Assembly (NCBI GenBank): GCA_937952305.1
Contig: CALFZO010000033.1
Coordinates: 1-13,402, forward strand
Direction of reading: 5' to 3'
DNA length: 13,402 bases
DNA from: an uncultured Anaerolineales bacterium
GTDB lineage: Bacteria; Chloroflexota; Anaerolineae; Anaerolineales; UBA6663
The position numbers and the translations under genes were made by a program. Shown here piece by piece: positions 1-7,400 of the stretch; position 1 is the stretch's first letter; every line of letters starts with the position of its first letter. The notes below the pieces were generated by a model, which was not told the DNA's origin, made no database searches, and was given only the letters and a program-made list of their open reading frames with translations.

Positions 1-1667
1 GTGGCGCTGGGTGTCGCCGTGAATGTCGCGGTCGCGGTCGCCGTGGCCGTGGCGGGCGGAGGTGTGACGACGGCGGTGAGCAGGTTGACCACGCCGTACT
101 CCAGCACTTCCAGCGTATCGAAAGTCTGCACGAGGAGCTCGGCGTCGGCCGAGGGCGTGGCGGCCAGGCTGAACTGGATGGTCTTGGGGCCAGCCGGCGC
201 CTCCGCCGGCACGCGGATGACCAGAGCGGCGCGGGCGTCGTTGGCGGCCAGTGCGTCGGTGAGGGTGGCCGGCTCCACGGCGAGGCTGGCGCCCGCGCCG
301 AAACCGGACGCGCTCAGCGGCGTCAGCCCGGCCGACATCACCGCCGGCGGCAGAGTCACCAAGACGCTGCCGCCCGCCGGCACCGGCTGCGTGGTGGTGA
401 GGGCCAGCGTGTACGTCAGATCGGCGCGGCTCAGAGCCAGCTGGTCCGGGCCGACGGCCTCGCCCGGCGTCAGCACCGCGTAACCGAAGCGCTGCGCGTT
501 CGGCTTGGTCGAGACGGTGTACCACATCCGATAGGTCGGTCCGTCCTTGAGGACCGTGTGGCTCCACACGTCGTCGGGCTCAAAGGTGGCCGGATCGTCG
601 GCGCCGGTGTAGACCGGCAGGCTCGGCGCCGGCCGCGTCCAGGCGAGGCCGTTCACGGAGGTCACGTGGCCGATACTGAAGACGCTGGCGTAGTCCTTGG
701 CCTCGTACCACATCCGCAGGAGAGCGCCGTCTTTCACGACCACGGCGATGCCGGCCGAGTTCTCATCGAGCGTGCCGGGGGCGCCCGGGCCGAGCACGGC
801 CTCGCCCTGCTCGGGACCGATCACGCGCGTCCAGTTGAGTCCATCCGGCGAGGTGGCGTAGCCCAGCAGGAAGCGGTAGCCGCTGGAGGTGTTGGCGCCC
901 TCGTACCACATCCGGTAACACAAGTCGTCGTTGGCGACCTCGGCGCAGGGCGCGGCCGCGCTGGCGCGGTCCCGGATCACGTAAGGGACGTAGGCTTCAT
1001 GCTGATCGAAAGTCCCCGGGCGGCCGGAGGCGCGCAGCACCGCGCCGCCGGTCAGCGGGCCGGGCTGACGGGTCCAGGTGAGGCCGTCCGGCGAGGTGGC
1101 GTAGCCGATGCCGTCGGTCAGGCCGATGCCGAAGTTGGCGCCGTAGCCGCTGTACCACATGTGAAAGAGGCCGTCGGCCTTGAGCACGGAGAAGTAGGAG
1201 ACGCCGACGCTGTCGAAGGCGTCGGGGGCTCCGGCGCTCAGGACGCTGCCGCCCGTCTGCGGGCCGGGCACGCGCTGCCAGTTGACGCCGTCCGGCGACA
1301 CGGCATGGCCAATGCGCGGCACGCCGGTGTTATCATCGCCCACGTACCACAGCCGGTAACAGGTGCCGCCCACCGGCACGGCCAGGCAGCCGGCCGCGGC
1401 CGTGGCCACATCCTTCAGAACGACCGGGCTGTAAATCTGCGCGGTGTCGAAGGTGGTGCCGGCGCCGCCGCAGTTTTCGCCCGCGCGGGCGAAGACCGCG
1501 CCTTCCAACGGGGCCGGGCAGGCGCCGGCCACCGGCTGCCAGGACTGCCGGTTCGCGGTGGAGGCCAGCGACACGGCGTGCGCCACCGGCCGCACAACAT
1601 GCAGCAAAACGCCCAAGCCCACCAGACTGACCAGCATCCATACCATCCGCATCAATAACGGCGTCAT
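1..1667 (-). CDS. Secreted five-bladed beta-propeller protein (GH43/GH32/GH130-like fold), partial at 3' end
   Basis: The reading frame is open from ATG 1667 to the left edge (about 555 residues); its stop lies outside the window. The start is supported by a GAGAGGG ribosome-binding site about 8 nt upstream. Residues 1-31 form a signal peptide with a hydrophobic core and a likely AHA cleavage site. Five repeats follow, each with an aromatic RMWY-type strand (residues 104-108, 168-172, 251-255, 317-321, 379-383), mostly followed by a G-Y/H-A-x-S-x-D/N-G-x-x-W-x-R stretch. This spacing of 62-83 residues fits the blades of a five-bladed propeller as in GH43/GH32/GH130 proteins. I could not place catalytic carboxylates, so it may bind or cleave glycans, or do neither. 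Blades 1 and 3 each carry a C-x8-C pair just before the motif (C94/C103, C241/C250). About residues 410-530 form a beta-rich domain I do not recognise, then a TATAT-type linker from about 535. A further domain or a VFLPL-like tail probably lies beyond the edge. Fold confidence is high, function low. Confidence 0.85.
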   Translation of the reverse strand, partial: MTPLLMRMVWMLVSLVGLGVLLHVVRPVAHAVSLASTANRQSWQPVAGACPAPLEGAVFARAGENCGGAGTTFDTAQIYSPVVLKDVATAAAGCLAVPVGGTCYRLWYVGDDNTGVPRIGHAVSPDGVNWQRVPGPQTGGSVLSAGAPDAFDSVGVSYFSVLKADGLFHMWYSGYGANFGIGLTDGIGYATSPDGLTWTRQPGPLTGGAVLRASGRPGTFDQHEAYVPYVIRDRASAAAPCAEVANDDLCYRMWYEGANTSSGYRFLLGYATSPDGLNWTRVIGPEQGEAVLGPGAPGTLDENSAGIAVVVKDGALLRMWYEAKDYASVFSIGHVTSVNGLAWTRPAPSLPVYTGADDPATFEPDDVWSHTVLKDGPTYRMWYTVSTKPNAQRFGYAVLTPGEAVGPDQLALSRADLTYTLALTTTQPVPAGGSVLVTLPPAVMSAGLTPLSASGFGAGASLAVEPATLTDALAANDARAALVIRVPAEAPAGPKTIQFSLAATPSADAELLVQTFDTLEVLEYGVVNLLTAVVTPPPATATATATATFTATPSA

Positions 1668-1903
1668 CGCCACCCTCTCTCTTGGCTGCCCCGTCCGCGC
1701 TGACTTCGCCCGGGTGCGGCGCGGTCTCAGGCGCTACGGACTTCGCGATAAATGACAGGGGCCGCCTCAGGCACCTTGCCTAAGCGCAGCCCCTCATACC
1801 CAGTAAGTTGGCCGGCCCCGCCGGTGGACCGGGCCGGTGCGATCACTCATATAGCACAGCGCGCGGCGGCGAAGCTATGGGAACTCGGTCACACTGAGCG
1901 CAA
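1668..1903 (-). other. Intergenic gap between short paralogue and propeller gene
   Basis: This 236-bp gap separates the stop of the upstream gene (1904) from the propeller gene start (1667). It holds the GAGAGGG ribosome-binding site next to 1667. It also holds a GC-rich inverted repeat (7-bp arms 1812-1818 and 1831-1837, 12-nt loop) that could be a Rho-independent-like terminator, but no T-run follows it on the minus strand. I see no convincing promoter pair and no coding signal. Confidence 0.5.
1812..1837 (-). terminator. Possible terminator hairpin after short paralogue
   Basis: Arms CCGGCCC (1812-1818) and GGGCCGG (1831-1837) are perfect complements around a 12-nt loop. They lie about 65 nt past the stop codon at 1904-1906 in the minus-strand direction. 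No U-tract follows, so this is a weak candidate; in GC-rich DNA such stems also arise by chance. Confidence 0.25.
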
Positions 1904-4273
1904 TCACGGCTGGCTGGAGCGCGCCGCCACCGGAATGAAGACGCTGTGCCCGCCAGTGTTCGGGATCGGAACTGTGGCTGTGGGCGTGGCCGTCGCCGTG
2001 GGTGTGTGGGTGGCCGCGGGCGTGTGGGTGGCCGTGCGTGTCGCCGTTGGCGTGTACGTGGCCGTGTGGGTGGCCGTGCGTGTCGCCGTTGGCGTGTAGG
2101 TGGCCGTGGCCGTGCGCGTCGCCGTGAACGTAGCCGTGGCCGTGGCCGTGTGGGTGGCTGTGCGCGTCGCCGTGGGCGTGTAGGTGGCCGTGGCCGTGTG
2201 GGTGGCTGTGCGTGTCGCCGTGGGCGTGTACGTGGCCGTGGCCGTGTGGGTGGCTGTGCGCGTCGCCGTGGGTGTGTGGGTGGCCGTGGGCGTGCGCGTC
2301 GCCGTGGCCGTGAACGTGGCGGTCGCGGTTGGGGCGCCGCCCGGTCCATACACGGCCGAGAAAGCATGATTGCCCGACGCCACCGGCACGAAGGCCACGC
2401 TCTGGCCCTTGATCGTCTGCCAGGTGTAGCCGGCCGCGCCGCCATCGACAGTCACCGACTGCAGGCTGCGCCCGCCATAGGTGGCCGGCAACAGCGTGGT
2501 TAACTGGGCGCCACTCCCGGCGTTCAGGTTGAACGTCAACGTCCCGCTGGCGTCGTTCCAGGCGAGGTTGGTGTAGCTGGCGGCGTTGCGCCGTTCGGTA
2601 AACTCCAGCCACTCATCGGCGTTGAGGACCGGCACCCCGTGGCTGACGGCATAATCCAGGGTCGCTTCGGCCCAGTCCTGCGCGGCGCCGGTGTAATAGT
2701 CCACGTGGAATTGCGTCATCAGCGCCGCGTAGTCGCCGGCCAGGCTGGCGTCGATCAGGGCCTGCGAGACCGCGGCCGCCTCGGCGGCGCTCAGAGCCTC
2801 CCAGCCGCCGCCGGTGCCGCCGACCAGATGCTCATCCACGAGTTGGGTCAGCTGCTGATAGACCGGCACGATGGTGCCGTCCGCTTTGACGAACTTCATC
2901 GGCTGGCCGCTGCCGGTGAGATAGCCGTGCGGCCAGGTGCCATCGCCCTTTTGGAGCCACGGCCCCCAATGATAGAAGTTGGTGTCCAGCGCCATGCCAT
3001 GGGCGGCCGCCAGCTCGGCCCCGCCGGTCCAGCCGGCCCAGGCGACCTGGTGATGGCGCACCGTGCGTGACTCGGTCACGTTCGGATACGCCATCGCGAA
3101 CCAGGCGTCAAAGGCCGTGTAGCCCTGCGCCAAGCTGGTGACGTTGTACGGCGCGTAGTCGTCTTGGCGCCAGGCGTAAGGATGGATGCCGAAGGAATGG
3201 CCCTGCGCCTCCCAGGCGAGCAGATCGCTCTCGGTAACGCCGGCGCCGATCGACATGTAGAGCGTGATCCTGCCGGCGTGGGCCTGCAGGCTCTGCATCT
3301 CCAGCGTGAACGCGCTGCCCGGGTTGGCGTGCGCGTCGCCGGTGGGCACCAGCACCGTCTTGGCCGAGCCGGGGAAATACCAGAGTTGGGGCATCGGCCC
3401 GGTAGCGGACAGCTGCTCCAGGATGAGGCGCGCCAGCAGCCGCATCTGCTCATCGGCCTGCGGCACCGGGATCAGGTCGCGGTCGATCCACAGCGGCGCG
3501 CCGCCGGCATAATTGGGGCTGCCAAAGAGGTGCACCGTGCGCGTCACCGGCGGGTTGGCGGTGTCCCAGGTTCCGAGCGTGTCTACGCGGTTCGCCAACG
3601 CCGGGTTGCCCTGGCGGGTGTAGACGACGTTCTTGACGAGGTCATACGTGAACGCCACTGCGCGCCCGGCGCTGCCCTGCGCCACAGCCGGATACGCGGT
3701 CGCCGTGGTCTTGTTGGTATACAGGCGCGCCACCAGGGTGCCGCCCGCCAGGGTGTATTTGTCCGCCACCCCGTGCAGTTGCAGCACCGAAGTCGCTAAC
3801 CCCTGCGTCGCAGCCTGGCCGGCCTCGAACTTGAGGTAGCCGTCCGTCTGGGTGCCGGCGCTGGCTCCGAGGCCAAACAAAGCCTTGATCTGGGAGTCCG
3901 GGCGGAGCGCGATCAGGCGCCCGCCCCCATTGACGTAGTCGCTCAGCAGCGCCGCCTGCCCGCTGGTCAGCGTGGTCTCGGCCAGCACGGCCACCCGATG
4001 GGCCGCCAACTCGCCGGCCGTCAGCGCGCTCAATTGGACGGTGGCGTAAGCATTCAGACCCTCCGCGCGCAGCAATTCCCCGAGGTAGCCGCCCAACGGG
4101 TTGGCGGCGTAGGCGCTGTTGACGATGACCAGGATGGGCGCCGGCACCGGGTCGGCGTAGGCCACGCGCTCCGCGGGCGCCGTCCGGCCCAGGGCGGCCG
4201 TCACCGCCACGGCCAGCAACAAAGCCACGGCGCGAGGGGTGTATGGGATTCGGCGGGAGAAGGTCGACGACAT
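1904..4273 (-). CDS. Secreted GATase-like / divergent NodB-like deacetylase fusion with Thr-rich repeat (short paralogue)
   Basis: The product is 789 residues from ATG 4273. A TTG at 4312 in frame is less likely because it lacks a properly spaced ribosome-binding site and would put 13 extra residues before the signal peptide. The leader (basic SRR start, hydrophobic ALLLAVAVTAAL core) ends at a likely AYA cleavage site. Residues about 45-260 resemble a class-I glutamine-amidotransferase-like domain, but the protein has no cysteine, so it cannot be a thiol amidotransferase. Residues about 290-560 resemble a NodB/polysaccharide deacetylase barrel: TGDAHA with D313, GHSFGIHP with H364, RHHQVAW with H408, ALDTNFYHW further on. 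The second histidine of the usual HxxxH metal motif is replaced by W, so the metal site is unusual or lost. A beta-sandwich (about 572-640), a Thr/Ala/Pro repeat (about 645-769) and a tail with SVFIPVAAR follow. It is a close paralogue of the next gene upstream (4414-9318). It probably acts on extracellular glycan; substrate unknown. Confidence 0.85.
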   Translation of the reverse strand: MSSTFSRRIPYTPRAVALLLAVAVTAALGRTAPAERVAYADPVPAPILVIVNSAYAANPLGGYLGELLRAEGLNAYATVQLSALTAGELAAHRVAVLAETTLTSGQAALLSDYVNGGGRLIALRPDSQIKALFGLGASAGTQTDGYLKFEAGQAATQGLATSVLQLHGVADKYTLAGGTLVARLYTNKTTATAYPAVAQGSAGRAVAFTYDLVKNVVYTRQGNPALANRVDTLGTWDTANPPVTRTVHLFGSPNYAGGAPLWIDRDLIPVPQADEQMRLLARLILEQLSATGPMPQLWYFPGSAKTVLVPTGDAHANPGSAFTLEMQSLQAHAGRITLYMSIGAGVTESDLLAWEAQGHSFGIHPYAWRQDDYAPYNVTSLAQGYTAFDAWFAMAYPNVTESRTVRHHQVAWAGWTGGAELAAAHGMALDTNFYHWGPWLQKGDGTWPHGYLTGSGQPMKFVKADGTIVPVYQQLTQLVDEHLVGGTGGGWEALSAAEAAAVSQALIDASLAGDYAALMTQFHVDYYTGAAQDWAEATLDYAVSHGVPVLNADEWLEFTERRNAASYTNLAWNDASGTLTFNLNAGSGAQLTTLLPATYGGRSLQSVTVDGGAAGYTWQTIKGQSVAFVPVASGNHAFSAVYGPGGAPTATATFTATATRTPTATHTPTATRTATHTATATYTPTATRTATHTATATYTPTATRTATHTATATATFTATRTATATYTPTATRTATHTATYTPTATRTATHTPAATHTPTATATPTATVPIPNTGGHSVFIPVAARSSQP
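2022..2291 (-). repeat. Coding minisatellite (42-bp and 48-bp tandem units)
   Basis: Two near-identical 42-bp units lie at 2022-2063 and 2064-2105. Two near-identical 48-bp units lie at 2148-2195 and 2196-2243, with a third, diverged unit at 2244-2291. Unit lengths are multiples of three and keep the frame, encoding 14- and 16-residue repeats of the TATRTATHTATATYTP type. The array is the core of a longer Thr-rich linker spanning about 1970-2340. Copy number is likely to vary between strains through slippage or recombination. Confidence 0.85.
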
Positions 4274-4276
4274 TGA

Positions 4277-4346
4277 CAGAGCCTGATCAGGGTCGTTGCG
4301 GATAGGGCGCAATCCCCCTAACCATAACCGGCCTGATCAGGCTCTG
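4277..4346. promoter_or_regulatory. 15-bp perfect inverted repeat with twin CCTGATCAGG palindromes
   Basis: CAGAGCCTGATCAGG at 4277-4291 is the exact reverse complement of 4332-4346. Each arm contains the self-complementary 10-mer CCTGATCAGG (4282-4291 and 4332-4341), with centres 50 bp apart. I noticed no further copy in the window. A weak minus-strand promoter candidate overlaps it: TTCAGA (4343-4348), 16-bp spacer, TATGGT (4321-4326). One palindrome then sits between -35 and -10, and the other next to the start codon at 4273. This layout suits a dimeric repressor with two operators, or an RNA stem formed in read-through transcripts from the upstream gene. The repeat is certain; the role is inferred. 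Confidence 0.6.
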
Positions 4347-4365
4347 AATATGGGAGGCTGGTCAT

Positions 4366-4396
4366 GCCTCGGCCGAGCGCGGGCGCCAGCCGAGGC
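4366..4396 (-). terminator. Possible terminator hairpin after giant gene
   Basis: GCCTCGGC (4366-4373) and GCCGAGGC (4389-4396) form a perfect 8-bp stem around a 15-nt GC-rich loop. It starts 17 nt past the stop codon of the giant gene (4414-4416), as a terminator would. No T-run follows on the minus strand, so it is either a U-less terminator or a 3'-end stabilising stem. Confidence 0.4.
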
Positions 4397-4413
4397 GGCG
4401 TTCACTCTTCGGT

Positions 4414-7400
4414 CTAAGGCCCAGTGTACAAGGTGCGGCGCGACATAAACGCGTCCATGTAGTAGGTGCCGCGTGTGCTGGTGTCGATGCCGGCCACCGG
4501 GCCCAGGCGGATGCGCTCGACACGGCGGGTATCGTTGTCGATGCCGGTCAGGGCCGCGCGCTGGACGCCATCGATCCAGAACGTCAGGCTGCCGTTGTTG
4601 GCGCCGGCCGCCGCCGAAGCCGCCCAGTCCAACTCCACGTAGTGCGGGGCATCGCTGATGGTCACCCAATTGGTGTTGGTGAAAGTGCTGGCGTCGTTGC
4701 GGATGGCCGCGCGCAGCTGATAGTTCGGGAAGGCGTAGCGGAACTCCACCTGCAGCACCACGGTGGCATTGTCGGTGGTGTAACCGTAGAAGATGTAATG
4801 GGCGTTGCCCGTGAGCATGAAGATGCTGTTCGGGTCGAAGTAGAAGCGCGTGCGGTAACGGCGCTCGGCTGTCGGCCGATCATCGGTCACGTACATGGCC
4901 GTGTTGTTGGCGATGTTGACGTTCAGACCGCGCGTGCCCACCAGCGCCGCGGACGCGCTGACGCTCAGGCGGCCGCCGTTCGTGGAGCTGGCGCTCCAGG
5001 CGCTCAGCGTGCCGGTCTCAAAGCCATCGGTAAAGATCACATCCGAGGTCGCGGTCGGCGTAGCCGTGGCGGTGGGAGTCCGCGTAGCCGTGTTCGTGGC
5101 CGTTGGGGTCTGCGTGGGCGTGTTGGTCGGCGGGACGCTGGTCGCGGTCGGTGTGTTCGTCGGCGGCAGCGGCGTGTTGGTGGCCGTTGAAGTCCTGGTC
5201 GCCGTGGGCGTGTTCGTCGGAGCCAGCGCCGTGTTAGTCGCCGTGTTGGTCGGCGGGACGCTGGTCGCGGTCGGCGTACTGGTCGACGGCAGCGGCGTGT
5301 TGGTGGCCGTCGGAGCGGCCGCCGTGGTCCAGGTGAGCGACACGGCGTCCACGCGCGGCGAGACCAGCGGGTCGGTGGTGGCCAGGGTCAGGCGGTACTG
5401 CGCGTACCGGGCCGGCGCCGGGATGAGGCCGCCGCTGACCGGCGCGCTGCTCCAGCCGCTCCAGTTGACGCTGTCCGGCGAGGTCCGCGTTTCCACGGTC
5501 AGGGCCGCGTTGGCGGGCACAGCCGCGGACCAGCTGAGGGTCTCCCAGCTGCGGCCGAGGCCGGCGTCCAGCGGGCAGCTCGTGTACGTCCCGGTCGTCT
5601 GATAGGCCGGCGTCACCTGCGCCCAGTCGACGTTGAGCGGGGCGCTGAGCGCGGCGTTGGAGAAGTAGGCGTGGAAGTTCGCGGCGCCCGCGCTGGGCAG
5701 ATCGAACTGCGCCTGGAAGACGCCGTCGACGAAGAACAGCACGCGGTCGGTGGCCGCATCCAGGGCCGTCCACTCGAGGCGGTAGCGATGCTGGCCGGCC
5801 GGCAGCGGGCCGAGGTTGAGGTTCTGCTCGCTGGTGTTGTTATTGGCGCGCGCCCACAGGTTGCCGTCGCCCTGATAGGTGCTGAAGATGAAGTAGCGGT
5901 TGCCGTCGAAGTTCTCGCTGGCGAAGCCGACGTGCTGGTAGACGCCGTTGCCGAACTCGACGCTGGCCTCCAGCACGCCGCGCGTGAACGTCGGCAGGGA
6001 GCGCCCCCAGGCGCCGCCGGAGGTCTGCACGGTCATCAGGCCGCCGGCCAGCGTCGGCGCATATGCGCCGCCGGTCCAATTGCCGGAGGCCCACCGGGCC
6101 CCGTCCAGGGCCGCGCCGTCAAAGCCGTCGGCGAAGGCCGCCGCCAGCTCCACGGCGCCGCCGCCGGCGTCGCTGACATGGGTGTTCGCCAGCGCCACGC
6201 AGACCGGCGCGAAGTCGGCGGTGCTGGTGTGAACCAGGCCGCTCGGGGTCGGGGTCGCCGTGGGCGGGATCGGCGTGTTGGTGGGCGACACCGCGGTGTG
6301 GGTGGCCGTCGGCGGCAGCGGCGTGTTGGTCGGCACGACGCTGGTGGCCGTGGGCGTCGGCGACGGCCCGGCGGTGGGCGTGGCCGGCGGTGTGGTGGTC
6401 GTCGTGAAGGTCAGCGCGTCCACGCGCGGCGAGACGTTCGGGTCGGCCGTCGCCAGGGACAGGCGGTATTGCAGGTAGCGCGCCGAGTCCGCGATAGCGC
6501 CGCCGCTCACCGGCGCAACGTTCCAGACGCCCCAGTTCACGCCGTCGGCGGAGGTGCGCGTCTCCACAGTCAGCGCCGCGCCGGCCGGCAGGTTGGCGCT
6601 CCAGGCGGCGGTGTCCCAGTAGCGGCCGAGGCCCGCGTCCAGCGCGCAGCTGGTGTAGACGCCGTTGGCCGTGTACGGCGGCGCCGCCTGGGCCCAGTCC
6701 AGCGCCAGCGAAGCGGCGCCGTTGTTGGACGCGTACGCGTACAGGCCGTTCAAGCCGGCAGCCGCGACGTCGGCCTGCGCCACCAGCGCGCCGTCCACAG
6801 AGAACAGGATCCGGTCGTTGGCCGCGTCCAGGGCCGTCCACTCGAGGCGGTAGCGGTGCTGGCCGGCCGGGATGGCGCCCAGATTCACGCGCTGTTCGCT
6901 GGCGCCGTTGTTGACCCGGGCGTACAGGTTGCCGTCGCCCTGGAAAGTGCTAAACAGGAGGTAGCGGTCGCCGGCGAAGCCGTCGCTGCCATAGCCGAGG
7001 TGCTGCCAGGCGCCGTTGCCGAACGTGGCGCTGACGTCCAGCGCCGCGCGCGTGAAGGTGCCCAGCGAGCGCACCCAGGCCCCGGCGTTGGCCGGGATGG
7101 TGAGCAGGCCGCCGCCCACCGGCGGCGCGTACGCGCCACCCGCCCACGTGCCGGCCGACCACTGGGCTGTGTCCAGGGCCGCGCCGTTGAAGTCGTCGGA
7201 GAACTGGCCGGCCAGCGCCACGGCGCCGCCGCCGATATCGGTCACGCGCACGCCGGTCGCTACCGCGCAGATCGCGGCAAAGTCGGCGTACGCGGTGTGG
7301 GTCAGGCTGTTCGCGGGCGTGGCGGTCGGCGTCGGGCCGGCCGTGGCCGTGAAGGTGGGCGCGGGCGTAAAGGTCGCGGTGGCCGCCGGCGGCTGGGTGG

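Noticed and set aside
558..1658. A 366-codon plus-strand frame with repeated GPRREAVxxGGVA-like segments
   Set aside because: Its apparent repeats mirror the propeller repeats of the minus-strand gene beneath it; composition is that of a shadow frame.
2022..2291. Resemblance to a CRISPR array because of regular repeats
   Set aside because: There are no unique spacers between repeats, units are contiguous and in frame with a coding linker, and no cas gene is present.
1843..2612. Arg- or His-rich frames over the repeat region (RPRPPTRPRRRA and HGHGHVHAHGD types)
   Set aside because: They are alternate-frame readings of the Thr-rich minisatellite; the metal-binding look of the His-rich frame is an artefact of the repeat.
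4274..4312. TTG at 4312 as the start of the short paralogue
   Set aside because: The G-run is only 2-3 nt from the TTG, the extra 13 residues precede a normal leader, and the extension would cover the inverted-repeat arm.
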